Origin: JABDMH01 sp965223025
GTDB taxonomy: Bacteria > Bacteroidota > Bacteroidia > Chitinophagales > Saprospiraceae
Length of the DNA: 64,000 bases
Reading direction: 5' to 3'
Assembly: GCA_965223025.1 (NCBI GenBank)
Contig: CBDCVP010000023.1
Coordinates: 3,224,001 to 3,288,000 of the forward strand
Shown here: positions 35,263 through 44,988 of the stretch, piece by piece
Numbering within the stretch: position 1 is the first letter of the stretch
How the letters are laid out: the number at the start of each line of letters is the position of its first letter
Program-made: the position numbers and the translations under genes
Notes under the pieces: generated by a model
Databases searched by the model: none
What the model was told of the DNA's origin: nothing
What the model saw: the letters and a program-made list of their open reading frames with translations, nothing else

Positions 35263-36675
35263 ATGCCTATGAAACCAACTATTTGTTCCATCAAGATTTT
35301 TTTATCGCTCACCTACCTATTGGCATTTTTCTTTGGCTGCACATCTGTTGGCAGTTTGCCTCAGGATCCTCAGGATATAAAGGTGCTTAAATCACAGCCA
35401 CCAAACATTTTAGTGATTCTTACTGACGATCAGGGGTATCACGATGTTTCATACTATGGTACCAGTGATCTGAAGACTCCAAATATTGATGCCATTGCAA
35501 ATGATGGTATGCGCTTTGATAACTTCTATGCCAATTGTCCGGTGTGTTCACCGACACGCGCAGCCCTGCTGTCGGGGAGGTATCAGGATTACGTGGGTGT
35601 TCCAGGTGTCATCCGAACTCATGCTCGCAATAGCTGGGGATTTCTGGACCCCAATGCCCTCATGCTGCCCCAGCTGCTAAGCCAAAGAGGATATCATACT
35701 GCCCTGATCGGTAAATGGCACTTGGGTCTTCAATCTCCCAACACTCCTAATGAGCGTGGATTTGATTTTTTTCATGGATGGCTGGGAGATATGATGGATG
35801 ACTATGTAGAGAAACGGCGACATGACATCAACTACATGCGTCGAGATTACGAAACGATAGATCCTCCCGGACATGCGACAGACTTGTTCACCCAATGGTC
35901 TGTTGAGTACATCCACGAGCGCAGCCAACAGGAAGCACCATTTTTTCTTTATCTGGCTTATAATGCGCCCCATTTCCCTGTTCAGCCACCTGAAGACTGG
36001 TTGGCAAAAGTGAGGAGGAGAGATCCAGGACTTCCGGATAAAAGGGCCAAGTTGGTGGCATTCATCGAGCATCTGGACCATGGCATCGGGCAGGTTATGA
36101 CAGCTCTCAAAGAAAGCGGGCAGTATGACCAAACCCTCATTATTTTTTCAAGTGACAATGGAGGATTATTGCCAGATCAAGCCAACAATGGTCCGTACCG
36201 GGATGGCAAGCAAAGTGTCTACGAAGGAGGTCTGAGGGTACCTACCTGTGTGACATGGCCTGGGGTCATTTCCCCAGGAAGCAGCACAGATCATCGTGCT
36301 TTGAGTATGGATATTTTTCCGACAGCACTTGAAGTCGCTCATGCGGCGGTACCAGCTCACATCGAGGGCGTGAGCTTTCTTCCCGTCCTGCTAGGAAAAG
36401 AGGTCGATCACAGCAACCGGCCACTATTTTTCACCAGAAGGGAAGGAGGAACCAGGTACAGCGGACTGACCATTCAAGCGGTAAGGCTTGGAGACTGGAA
36501 GCTCTTGCAGAACAGCCCATTTGCTCCGCAGGAGTTGTATAACGTGACCGCAGATCCGATGGAGCAGCATAATCTGATTGCTTCTGAAGTCGACATTCAT
36601 AAAAAGTTGAATGCTCTACTGATGCAGCACACACAGAAGGGTGGTGCTGTTCCCTGGCAAGACCCTTCCAGGTAA
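35263..36675 (+). CDS. Sulfatase, arylsulfatase A-like lipoprotein
   Basis: A 470-residue sulfatase with lipobox FFFGC (Cys26). The metal-binding ILTDDQGYHD (Asp55-Asp56) is followed by the formylglycine site NCPVCSPTRAALLSG (Cys95, C-S-P-T-R consensus) and GRYQDYVG, then TALIGKWHLGLQ (catalytic Lys and His), PFFLYLAYNAPHFPV and IIFSSDNGG. This is the arylsulfatase A/GALNS-like branch. It should act on sulfated glycans in the envelope. A formylglycine-generating enzyme is needed but none is encoded in the window. Confidence 0.9.
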   Translation: MPMKPTICSIKIFLSLTYLLAFFFGCTSVGSLPQDPQDIKVLKSQPPNILVILTDDQGYHDVSYYGTSDLKTPNIDAIANDGMRFDNFYANCPVCSPTRAALLSGRYQDYVGVPGVIRTHARNSWGFLDPNALMLPQLLSQRGYHTALIGKWHLGLQSPNTPNERGFDFFHGWLGDMMDDYVEKRRHDINYMRRDYETIDPPGHATDLFTQWSVEYIHERSQQEAPFFLYLAYNAPHFPVQPPEDWLAKVRRRDPGLPDKRAKLVAFIEHLDHGIGQVMTALKESGQYDQTLIIFSSDNGGLLPDQANNGPYRDGKQSVYEGGLRVPTCVTWPGVISPGSSTDHRALSMDIFPTALEVAHAAVPAHIEGVSFLPVLLGKEVDHSNRPLFFTRREGGTRYSGLTIQAVRLGDWKLLQNSPFAPQELYNVTADPMEQHNLIASEVDIHKKLNALLMQHTQKGGAVPWQDPSR

Positions 36676-36711
36676 GCAGGGTGATCAAATACTGCTATAA
36701 CACCATTTTAG

Positions 36712-38823
36712 TTACTTCTCTACGTAAGTCGGATCAGCTTTCATGAGGTCGCCCATGATGTACATAGTCTCCTCCAGATATATATCCTTCTTGATTTGCT
36801 TGATCCAGTGGTCACGTCTTGCCACTCTCGAACTATCTGTCTGCAAGTAAGTCAGGTCGGCATCCAGATTATGCACGCTCAGCCCTGGAATGGTGTCTTT
36901 CATGAGCCCATCAAACTTCTCAGAACGTAAGTTTCTCGCTTCTAATTCTGCATCGAAGGCTTCGAGTTGCAGCGGCATTCTACTGTCTTCTCGCATCTCC
37001 TTCATCAACTTGCCCTGAGCTTGGATCAACATAAAAGTTGAGTCCTTGGCTATTCGGCTGGCACTTTTCTTGCGCAAGAGCTCCATATCAGGCATTGTAT
37101 ATACATCCTGGGCAAAAGTTGTGGGATCAATTTCAGTCCATTCAAGAGCTTCGTCATGATCTTTTTCACCAATCTCCACAAATGAGTATTGATCTGGCAG
37201 CACAATATCAGGGGTCACCCCACGAAGCTGTGTCGAACCTCCATTCACTCTGTAAAACTGTTGCATCGTCACTTTTACCTGTCCCAATGGCTTTTCGGGA
37301 ATTTTTCCTTTGATTACCCGGTCTAAGTTGAGGAATCTTTGGACGGTGCCTTTGCCATAAGTAGCATCTCCTCCCACAATGACCGCTCGGCCGTAGTCCT
37401 GCATAGCCGCAGCTAGTATCTCTGATGCCGACGCACTAATAGCATTCACCATTACGATCAACGGACCGTGGTAGGCAACCTCCCTGTCATCGTCTTTGTA
37501 TACTTGAGGTTTTTCATCACGTGATTTTACTTGAACGATTGGGCCCTTTTCGATAAAAAGGCCACTCATGTCGATCGCATCAGGTAGTGACCCACCTCCA
37601 TTGTAGCGCAAGTCCAGGATGATGCCCTCCACGCCTTCTGATTTTAATTTTTCAATCTCTGCTGCTACATCCTGCGCACAACTGTTTCCACCGTCGAAGG
37701 TGGAGTAAAACATAGGCAGTTTTATATATCCAATATGATTGACCTTATCATCAATGTCAATAATCACACTTTTGGCAAACGCCTGATCGATGATCACTTC
37801 ATCCCTCTCGATTTCGATGTCGGCAAAAGAGCCGTCTTTTTTCTTGACGGTAAGAATCACTACGGTACCCTTCTTTCCTCTAATGAGCTGAACCGCGTCA
37901 TCGGTACGAAATCCTACGATATCCACACCCTCTTCTCCCTTCTGAGTAACTTTGGTGATCAGATCACCGACCTCCAATTCACCGTTCTTCCATGCAGGTC
38001 CTCCCGGTACGATGCCATTAACTTTAATATAATCGTCACTCCGTGTTAACCTGGCTCCAATGCCCTCCAATTTCCCCCCCATCCGAATATCAAACTCCTC
38101 CTTCTCCTTGGGGCTAAAATAGCCTGAATGTGGATCGTACATCTGAGCAAAAACATTCAAGTAAAACTCGTACCGATCTGATCTACGCATCTCCTCCATG
38201 CGGTCAAACCATTGATCAAACAACTTTTTTGTTGACGTACGAGCTTGCTCAATCATCTCAGTTTCTGTGAGCTGATCTTCCCCCTCCTTGCTTGCCTGTG
38301 CTTCCATTTTGGAATGCACCTTTGATACGATCTGATACTCCAAGAGCTGACGCCAATGGTCTTTCAATGCCTCCTCGTCTGCAGCAAAGGGACGCTTATC
38401 CGCATCTAATTCAAAGTACTCAGCATCGTGAATATTCACCGGATCGTCGATGACCGAATGATATATTCTCTTACTGCGTTCGATCGCAGCATCCAACATC
38501 TGGATTGACAAGTCAAAAAATGTAAGTTGGCGATCATTGATCTCATTATCAATTTTGTCGGCATATTCTTTCAGCCGTGCGATCTCAGGCTGAATATAGA
38601 AGCGTTTAGCACCATCCAAATAGTCTAGAAAAGCATCGAATGACTTTTGAGAAAACTCATCATTGATATCGATGGGACGAAGGTGCATCTGGTCCATGAC
38701 ACTCAACAATGCGTGCATCGTCATGACTTCCTTTCGATTCTGTTGCATGCCAGGATCCAAGGTACTCACGAATATGATGCCTGCCAGTAGAATGCCAATG
38801 ATGAAAATGATGCTCTTCTTCAT
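36712..38823 (-). CDS. Carboxy-terminal processing protease (S41, Tsp/Prc-like)
   Basis: About 703 residues from the ATG at 38823 (a GTG at 38841 is possible; AAAAAAGG upstream may aid ribosome binding). A membrane anchor (KKSIIFIIGILLAGIIFVS) is followed by a long helical N-terminal domain, a PDZ domain (about 245-330, KLEGIGARLTRSDDYIKVNG ... GGPAWKNGELEVGDLI), and the S41 catalytic domain. The catalytic Ser lies in MVNAISASASEILAAA (near residue 465) and the Lys in GGDATYGKGTVQRF (near 488), with RYNGGGSLPDAI upstream. The length and C-terminal domain match Tsp/Prc rather than short CtpA. It degrades or trims periplasmic proteins with accessible C-termini. Confidence 0.93.
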   Translation of the reverse strand: MKKSIIFIIGILLAGIIFVSTLDPGMQQNRKEVMTMHALLSVMDQMHLRPIDINDEFSQKSFDAFLDYLDGAKRFYIQPEIARLKEYADKIDNEINDRQLTFFDLSIQMLDAAIERSKRIYHSVIDDPVNIHDAEYFELDADKRPFAADEEALKDHWRQLLEYQIVSKVHSKMEAQASKEGEDQLTETEMIEQARTSTKKLFDQWFDRMEEMRRSDRYEFYLNVFAQMYDPHSGYFSPKEKEEFDIRMGGKLEGIGARLTRSDDYIKVNGIVPGGPAWKNGELEVGDLITKVTQKGEEGVDIVGFRTDDAVQLIRGKKGTVVILTVKKKDGSFADIEIERDEVIIDQAFAKSVIIDIDDKVNHIGYIKLPMFYSTFDGGNSCAQDVAAEIEKLKSEGVEGIILDLRYNGGGSLPDAIDMSGLFIEKGPIVQVKSRDEKPQVYKDDDREVAYHGPLIVMVNAISASASEILAAAMQDYGRAVIVGGDATYGKGTVQRFLNLDRVIKGKIPEKPLGQVKVTMQQFYRVNGGSTQLRGVTPDIVLPDQYSFVEIGEKDHDEALEWTEIDPTTFAQDVYTMPDMELLRKKSASRIAKDSTFMLIQAQGKLMKEMREDSRMPLQLEAFDAELEARNLRSEKFDGLMKDTIPGLSVHNLDADLTYLQTDSSRVARRDHWIKQIKKDIYLEETMYIMGDLMKADPTYVEK

Positions 38824-38949
38824 AAACCTTTTTTGTTGCACTCACAGACTCTGCAATGAGTGCCGATGTGTAGGTGAATAAAAATACAACAAATCCAGGC
38901 GCCAATCATCAAATCTGGTATATCAGGTGATGACTGGACAAGGGCAAAG

Positions 38950-38988
38950 AAAAGAGATCTGTTGTGTCAAATACAACAGATCTCTTTT
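38950..38988 (-). terminator. Bidirectional-looking hairpin terminator after ECF sigma gene
   Basis: A 16-bp perfect stem, AAAAGAGATCTGTTGT (38950-38965) with ACAACAGATCTCTTTT (38973-38988) around a 7-base loop, with T-rich sequence on both strands. It lies between the sigma factor gene (ending 39133) and the protease gene and probably ends the sigma factor transcript. Confidence 0.75.
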
Positions 38989-39132
38989 ATATGATCAGTT
39001 AGAACTATAGTTTTCGTAGTGCGGTTATCGGCTCCGTATCATCAGATACAGTTGTCCATGCCAGCCTCAGACCACGGAGATAGAAGTCTACCTAGGACAT
39101 CACCTCTGAGTCGACATGTATGCTGTCATTAG

Positions 39133-39714
39133 CTATTGCAGAATGATTTCTTTCTCCTCCACCATCTTGCGAATGTTGATGAGAGCATATCGCATTCTAC
39201 CTAGCGCAGTATTGATGCTCACTCTGGTCAATTGCGAGATCTCCTTAAAGCTCATATCGGCATAGTGACGCAAAATGACCACCTCTCTTTGCTCAGGAGG
39301 CAAGCTATCCACCAAGTGTCTGATCTTCTGATGGGTCTGACTTTTGATCATGGATGTCTCCATATTGTCATCGGAAACATGCAAGACATCAAAAATGTCA
39401 AAAGTCTCGGTTGGAGCGACCTGTGGTCTTCTCTTCTTCCTTCTAAATTGATCTACACACATGTTATAGGCTATGCGCATAGCCCACTGGACGAATTTGC
39501 CTTCGTGGTTATACTTACCACTTCGCAAAGTGTTGATGATTTTGATGAATACTTCTTGAAAAATATCTTCTGCCAGACTCTGATCCTTGACAAACAGATA
39601 TATAGAAGTGTAGATTTTGTTACGGTGCCGAGCGAGCAATTCTTCGAAAGCTCTTTCATTACCATCCAAATACTGGGAGATCAATTCTTGATCGCTAAAA
39701 GGAGTAACTTGCAT
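39133..39714 (-). CDS. ECF RNA polymerase sigma factor (RpoE-like)
   Basis: A 193-residue sigma-70 family ECF factor. Region 2 reads FEELLARHRNKIYTSIYLFV ... LAEDIFQEVFIKIINTLRSG (the DxxQExF helix) and KFVQWAMRIAYNMCVDQFRR (promoter melting), and region 4 LVDSLPPEQREVVILRHYAD ... MSFKEISQLTRVSINTALGRMRYAL with helix-turn-helix. It begins MQVTPFSDQELISQYLDGN, typical of Bacteroidota RpoE-like factors. No anti-sigma gene is adjacent; it is followed by the hairpin at 38950 and appears to be transcribed alone. Confidence 0.94.
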   Translation of the reverse strand: MQVTPFSDQELISQYLDGNERAFEELLARHRNKIYTSIYLFVKDQSLAEDIFQEVFIKIINTLRSGKYNHEGKFVQWAMRIAYNMCVDQFRRKKRRPQVAPTETFDIFDVLHVSDDNMETSMIKSQTHQKIRHLVDSLPPEQREVVILRHYADMSFKEISQLTRVSINTALGRMRYALINIRKMVEEKEIILQ

Positions 39715-40017
39715 ACGACTACTAAGTTTTGTTCAGTTAAAAATCCTGTAATGTCGTGTATAAGTTCTACTCTATAAGCAATCAGTTTATTTTAGTGTGG
39801 TGAATCTACTATGAATATAGAAAGCAAGATTTATAATCAAAAAGGCCCAAAAATCCTTAACTAAAGTTTAACTAAGTACCTTACTTTTGAGCCATTCAAC
39901 TTTGATCTCTTCCTCAAAAATAGAGATTCAGTTTAATTTTTTACAAGAATTGGACCAACTTTTTACAAATTCTGTTTTTTTAACATATAAATAAGTTTCT
40001 ATTTGTTGGTCACACTT
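39715..40017. other. Divergent intergenic region, sigma factor / uvrA
   Basis: About 300 AT-rich bases between the divergent ECF sigma and uvrA genes, which must contain both promoters. I see no perfect TAnnTTTG box; TAAGTTTC near 39992 is a weak match for the uvrA side. Confidence 0.35.
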
Positions 40018-42852
40018 ATGGCTAAATCACGCAGAGATACAATCAGAATTAAGGGAGCACGCAGTAATAACCTGCAGGATGTGAGCCTCGACATTCCCAA
40101 GCGCGAGCTTATTGTGGTAACCGGTGTTTCCGGGTCTGGTAAATCATCCATCACCATCGATACTTTGTACGCGGAAGGACAAAGACGATACGTAGAGAGT
40201 CTTTCTTCCTACGCTCGACAGTTCTTAAACCGGATGAAGAAGCCCGATGTAGACTTCATCAAAGGCATATGTCCTGCCATTGCCATAGAGCAGCGAGTAA
40301 CCTCATCCAATGCACGCAGCACGGTAGGTTCTTTGACTGAAATCTATGATTACCTGCGCTTGCTCTACGCCAGAATCGGAAAAACCTATTCACCGGTGTC
40401 TGGAAAGCCCGTGCGAAAGCACAGCATCTCTGACGTAGTCAGTCACATTGACGGCTACAAGGAGGGCAGTAAAGTGCTCTTACTCATACCCTTGCATCAA
40501 AAGTTTACCGATCGAACTATTCATCAGGAATTCAACCTGCTTTTGCAGAAGGGATACACAAGGGTGATGTATAGAGGCAAACAGAGACCTATTGAAGACC
40601 TGCTAAGTGATGGTAGAGCCATCCTCAAGAAACAGATCAAGGACATCAGGAAGAAAGAGATCCTTGTACTTATTGACAGATTTGTGGTAAGCCATGAGAA
40701 TGAGGAGAATAGAAAACGTATCGCAGATTCCGTATCCACCGCCTTCATTGAGAGTGGTGGTGAATGTTACATACAGTTGCTCGATGGAGAAGAAGCCTAT
40801 TTCAATAACCGATTTGAACTTGACGGCATTACCTTCATCGAACCCACCCCTCACCTATTCAACTACAACAATCCCTTTGGCGCTTGTCCACGCTGTGAAG
40901 GATTTGGTCGCATCATGGGCATTGATGAGGACAAAGTCATTCCCAACCCATCTCTGTCTGTGCTCGATCGAGCCATCCTATGTTGGAGAGGTGAAAAATC
41001 TGGCAGATACCTGGAGAAGTTGCTAAAGAATGCTCATCATTTTGATTTTCCTGTGCATCGAGCATACGAAGACCTGACGGAAGATGAGAAGGACCTATTG
41101 TGGAACGGCAATGAATATTTCGACGGTATTCACGATTTTTTTAACCATCTGGAGCAAAAATCATACAAGATCCAAAACCGAGTGATGATAGCTCGATATC
41201 GAGGCCGTACTATTTGTACGACATGTCGCGGTTCCAGACTTCGAGTTGAAGCTGCGTATGTGAAGGTGGATAAGAAGAGCATCCATGAGCTGATTAACCT
41301 GCCCATCGATTTGTTGCTGGAGTTCTTCCGGAGCATCCAGTTGACCGACCATCAGCGGAAGATTGCAAAAAGACTACTGATAGAAATCGAGTCAAGGTTA
41401 GCTAACCTGTGCGCACTCGGACTGGATTATCTGCATCTGGATCGGATATCCTCCACCTTGAGCGGTGGTGAGACCCAGCGCATCAATCTCACCAAATCAC
41501 TTGGCAGCAATCTGACTGATTCGCTCTATATTCTCGACGAGCCGAGCATCGGGTTACATCCGCGAGATACTGAAAAGCTGGTAGCGGTACTGAAGCAACT
41601 CAGAGATTTGGGTAACACTGTGATCGTAGTGGAGCACGAAGAAGATGTCATCCGCAACGCTGATTATCTTATCGACATGGGCCCCCTGGCTGGGATCCAT
41701 GGTGGAAAGGTCGTATATGCCGGCCCATTCAACCAACTAGGTCAGGCAAATGGTGATAGCCTGACAGCCGCCTATTTGCAATATCGAAAGTACATCCCAA
41801 TACCAGAAAGACGGCGAAAATCCAATGGCAAAATTATCATTCAGGGAGCCAGACAGCACAACCTACAAGATATCGATGTGGATGTTATTCTACATGCATT
41901 TAATGTGGTGACAGGTGTATCCGGTTCAGGTAAAAGTACCCTTGTCCATGATATCCTTTTCCGTTCCATTAAACGGTACTTGGATGAACCCACCAAGCAG
42001 GCAGTAGGAGTATTTGATGGCCTGGCAGGTGATGTAGATTTGATTACACAGGTTGAACTTGTCAACCAAAGGCCAATCGGTAAATCGTCTCGCTCCAATC
42101 CCATCACCTATGTGAAGGCCTATGATGGCATTCGAAAGTTAATGACCAGCCAACAGCTAAGTAAGATCCGGGGGTACAAACCCAAACACTTTTCATTTAA
42201 TGTGGAGGGAGGACGCTGCGAAACCTGTCATGGTGAAGGTGAAATCGTAGTTGAAATGCAATTTCTTGCCGATGTACGATTGATTTGTGAGGACTGTGGC
42301 GGCCAGAGGTTTAAGACAGAAGTCCTGGAAGTGAAATACCTAGGAAAGAACATCTTTGACATCCTATCTCTGAGCATAGAAGAAGCACTAGATTTCTTCG
42401 CCGATGAAAGTGATATTGTGCAGAAGATACAACCCCTGTTTGATGTAGGCCTGGGCTACGTCAAGCTGGGACAGTCTTCAAGCACCCTTTCAGGTGGAGA
42501 AGCGCAACGGGTAAAACTCGCTTCTTTTCTAGGCAGAGAAAGGAGCGATCAACACATCCTTTTCATCTTTGACGAACCCACCACTGGACTTCACTTTCAT
42601 GACATTCGCAAGCTCCTGGATGCCTTAAATGCCCTTGTTGAGCAAGGGCACACCGTCTTGGTAGTGGAGCACAATCTTGATGTCATCAAGAGTGCCGATT
42701 GGGTGATGGATCTTGGCCCCGGTGGTGGCAGACATGGTGGGAAGTTGATTTTTCAAGGTACTCCTGAGGATTTGATCTCCTGCGACAGTTCTCTTACCGG
42801 GATGTACTTGAAAGAGAAAATGAACACCGTGCTGACAGTGCACGATGCCTGA
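40018..42852 (+). CDS. uvrA: UvrA-type excinuclease ABC subunit A
   Basis: About 944 residues from the ATG at 40018 (a TTG at 40003 is possible). UvrA is the ATP-dependent DNA damage sensor of nucleotide excision repair. Walker A motifs are GVSGSGKSSITIDTL (N-terminal) and GVSGSGKSTLVHDIL; ABC signatures are LSGGETQRINLTKSLGS and LSGGEAQRVKLASFLG; Walker B motifs are LYILDEPSIGLHPRD and LFIFDEPTTGLHFHD. The zinc finger of the second half is intact (CETCHGEG ... CEDCGG). In the first zinc module the usual upstream CPxCG is missing (the sequence reads FELDGITFIEPTPHLFNYNN) while GACPRCEGFG remains. This pattern fits a Bacteroidota UvrA lineage; whether it is the sole UvrA or a paralogue cannot be seen. 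Confidence 0.92.
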   Translation: MAKSRRDTIRIKGARSNNLQDVSLDIPKRELIVVTGVSGSGKSSITIDTLYAEGQRRYVESLSSYARQFLNRMKKPDVDFIKGICPAIAIEQRVTSSNARSTVGSLTEIYDYLRLLYARIGKTYSPVSGKPVRKHSISDVVSHIDGYKEGSKVLLLIPLHQKFTDRTIHQEFNLLLQKGYTRVMYRGKQRPIEDLLSDGRAILKKQIKDIRKKEILVLIDRFVVSHENEENRKRIADSVSTAFIESGGECYIQLLDGEEAYFNNRFELDGITFIEPTPHLFNYNNPFGACPRCEGFGRIMGIDEDKVIPNPSLSVLDRAILCWRGEKSGRYLEKLLKNAHHFDFPVHRAYEDLTEDEKDLLWNGNEYFDGIHDFFNHLEQKSYKIQNRVMIARYRGRTICTTCRGSRLRVEAAYVKVDKKSIHELINLPIDLLLEFFRSIQLTDHQRKIAKRLLIEIESRLANLCALGLDYLHLDRISSTLSGGETQRINLTKSLGSNLTDSLYILDEPSIGLHPRDTEKLVAVLKQLRDLGNTVIVVEHEEDVIRNADYLIDMGPLAGIHGGKVVYAGPFNQLGQANGDSLTAAYLQYRKYIPIPERRRKSNGKIIIQGARQHNLQDIDVDVILHAFNVVTGVSGSGKSTLVHDILFRSIKRYLDEPTKQAVGVFDGLAGDVDLITQVELVNQRPIGKSSRSNPITYVKAYDGIRKLMTSQQLSKIRGYKPKHFSFNVEGGRCETCHGEGEIVVEMQFLADVRLICEDCGGQRFKTEVLEVKYLGKNIFDILSLSIEEALDFFADESDIVQKIQPLFDVGLGYVKLGQSSSTLSGGEAQRVKLASFLGRERSDQHILFIFDEPTTGLHFHDIRKLLDALNALVEQGHTVLVVEHNLDVIKSADWVMDLGPGGGRHGGKLIFQGTPEDLISCDSSLTGMYLKEKMNTVLTVHDA

Positions 42853-43072
42853 CCTTGGAATCCATCCAAAATTCGTCATCGGACTGAATATGCAGAAATG
42901 ACTGTCGAACTCGAGGGTGATTCTGGGAGATATTGCCCCTGCTCAGAGCGGGCTTAAACTTGGTTGACAACAAACCAAATCTTCAAAAAATTCGTCTTAT
43001 ATAATGAGAGTGATTGGCATGATCTCTGTCTATTAATAGTTATTGAAGACATCACCAATTTTCACTGTAAAT

Positions 43073-44311
43073 ATGAAGCCTATGAGAAGTGTTTCAGTAT
43101 TAACCATATTTTGTATGGCTCTACTCCTAAGTTGCAATAAGGACAATGATATGGACCAAGATGTAACTGAAGATCCGAGTCGAGATGCCATCGAAGCTTC
43201 GGTCGTGGATTTTCAGTGGACGATCTTTAGAGAAAGCATTCGGGCACAGGCCGATGGGACGAAGAACATGGCACTTTCTCCCGCCAGTATAGTAAGTGCA
43301 CTGTACATGACTTTAAGTGGTGCTGATGGCGCTACAAAAACAGGTATAGAACAGGCACTGTCTCTGAATGGACTGGAAATCGAGGCCCTAGGTCCCGCTT
43401 ATGAAAAGTGGTGCAAGCTCCTCACCGACACGGAAAACAATACCAGACTCTCCCTGGCCAATGCGGTGTTCTGGGACAAGAATAGGATCTCTCCTCATCA
43501 GGACTTCCTGGCTTTTGTCGATGAGAATTTTCACGCACAGACCGACGCCCTGGACTTTGCTTCAGAGGAAGCCGTACAGGCGATCAATGAATGGGTAGAT
43601 GACAAGACGGATGGACGTATTCTGAAGATTTTTGATCAGATTGGTGACGAGGAAGTAATGTTCCTCCTTGATGCTTTATTCTTTACCGGCGATTGGCTCT
43701 ATCCATTTCCTCTCAATGGTACGTCTGATCGACCTTTTACCAAGAGCGATGGCAGCGACATCGACGTACCTACCATGCATCAAGACATCAGCACGATCGG
43801 CTATGTCCAAACCGAAGCATATGAGGCCGTGGAACTCCTATTTGATGATACAACCTATAGCCTTACCCTGGTACTTCCACCTCCCAGTGAAGAATTGGAT
43901 AACTTCATCAAGAAAATGAATCCCGGAAAATTTGATCAGATTCTCGATCAGTTAAAACCAGGTAGGATGCTTCTCAATGTCCCGTCCTTTGGATTTGCAT
44001 TCAAAATGGCGCTCAACGAACCCTTGAAGGCCATGGGCATGGGCATCGCTTTCGATCCAAATGCTGCAGATTTTTCTAAGTTAGGCACTGCACTTGAGGG
44101 CAATCTTTTTTTATCAAGGGTGCTGCATAAGTCCTTTCTGAGCATCGATGAAAAGGGTGCCGAGGGAGCAGCAGTAACCTCCGTCGGTGTCGGCGTAACT
44201 TCGCTCCCACCTACGCTATCTTTTGATCGTCCTTTCATGTTTGTCTTGAGAGAACGCACTACTGAAAGCATCCTTTTCCTGGGTAAGATAGAAGATCCGA
44301 CCCAGGAGTAA
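43073..44311 (+). CDS. Serpin family lipoprotein (serine protease inhibitor)
   Basis: About 412 residues from the ATG at 43073; a TTG 30 bases upstream is less likely. A lipoprotein signal (VLTIFCMALLLSCNKD) is followed by a full serpin fold: NMALSPASIVSALYMTLSGA (hB region), INEWVDDKTDGRI, LLDALFFTGDWLYPF and the C-terminal FDRPFMFVLRERTTESILFLGKI. The reactive loop aligns without gaps to alpha-1-antitrypsin: EKGAEGAAVTSVGVGVT then SLPPTLSFDRPF, placing Thr376 at P1 and Ser377 at P1-prime. The small-residue hinge (GAEGAAVTS) supports an inhibitory serpin. Bacterial serpins are thought to protect cells from proteases; it would be held on the envelope by its lipid. Confidence 0.93.
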   Translation: MKPMRSVSVLTIFCMALLLSCNKDNDMDQDVTEDPSRDAIEASVVDFQWTIFRESIRAQADGTKNMALSPASIVSALYMTLSGADGATKTGIEQALSLNGLEIEALGPAYEKWCKLLTDTENNTRLSLANAVFWDKNRISPHQDFLAFVDENFHAQTDALDFASEEAVQAINEWVDDKTDGRILKIFDQIGDEEVMFLLDALFFTGDWLYPFPLNGTSDRPFTKSDGSDIDVPTMHQDISTIGYVQTEAYEAVELLFDDTTYSLTLVLPPPSEELDNFIKKMNPGKFDQILDQLKPGRMLLNVPSFGFAFKMALNEPLKAMGMGIAFDPNAADFSKLGTALEGNLFLSRVLHKSFLSIDEKGAEGAAVTSVGVGVTSLPPTLSFDRPFMFVLRERTTESILFLGKIEDPTQE

Positions 44312-44676
44312 GCCTGGTTTTAAGAGGAAGAAAACGATTGGAGACCCGACTCTGCGTGCGAAGTGAACGGAGTTTTTCGCTTTCATTGGTCTTAGTGTTG
44401 TTCGTCCTTAGCACAGACTCATCCTTGTACACTGCAAGCACTGTTAGGGGACTGCCGAACAATAATACTGACTATAGGCACTTCTATTTCGGCAGTCCAC
44501 GGGGCAGAAAAAACAAGGTCAGTGGGCTGTTTGAATTATTTCTGGCGAAACATATCTTTAGTGAACCACCATAAAAGATGAACTACTGTTCGAAAGTCCC
44601 TAGGAACCTGAGGGTCCTTTACCGCGAGATTGATCTCAAATCTTCATAGCTTTACTTCGCTAAATCATTCGGATCC
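44312..44676. other. Intergenic region with 11-bp inverted repeat
   Basis: About 365 bases after the serpin gene without a credible gene. It contains a perfect 11-bp inverted repeat at 44449-44498, listed separately. Confidence 0.4.
44449..44498. repeat. Inverted repeat with 28-base loop
   Basis: GGACTGCCGAA (44449-44459) pairs perfectly with TTCGGCAGTCC (44488-44498). There is no T-run after either arm, so it is not an obvious terminator; it could be a small transposable-element end or a structured RNA. Confidence 0.55.
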
Positions 44677-44988
44677 TTGCGCATACTACTTATATCAACG
44701 GTCCTTGGCCTATTCGTGGCCATACTATTTGTCAATTTGTATTTCCGGCGAAAAGTCATGAAGATCTACAAATCCTTAATAGATCAACAGGTAGAGCTGT
44801 CGGGAGAACATATATTTAGCGATAAAAAGTTGCACGCCGATATCCTACCAAAATATCCCAAAGCACGTGAGCAAATTTTGCAATTTGTATATGCTATTCG
44901 TCGTTCGATCAAAATTGCTGCGATACTCATCGTGCTGATCACTACATTTGGCCTCATTCTCATGTATTTTAGCAGTTATGAAAGTTAA
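44677..44988 (+). CDS. Small two-helix membrane protein
   Basis: A 103-residue protein starting with TTG. It has membrane helices at about 2-20 (ILLISTVLGLFVAILFVNLY) and 78-98 (IAAILIVLITTFGLILMYF) with a basic soluble loop between. No family recognised. Its end overlaps the oxidoreductase gene by 11 bp, which supports translation as part of that operon. Confidence 0.6.
   Translation: MRILLISTVLGLFVAILFVNLYFRRKVMKIYKSLIDQQVELSGEHIFSDKKLHADILPKYPKAREQILQFVYAIRRSIKIAAILIVLITTFGLILMYFSSYES

Noticed and set aside
44338..44574. 78-codon frame beginning with TTG after the serpin gene
   Set aside because: It runs through an inverted repeat and has no conserved pattern.
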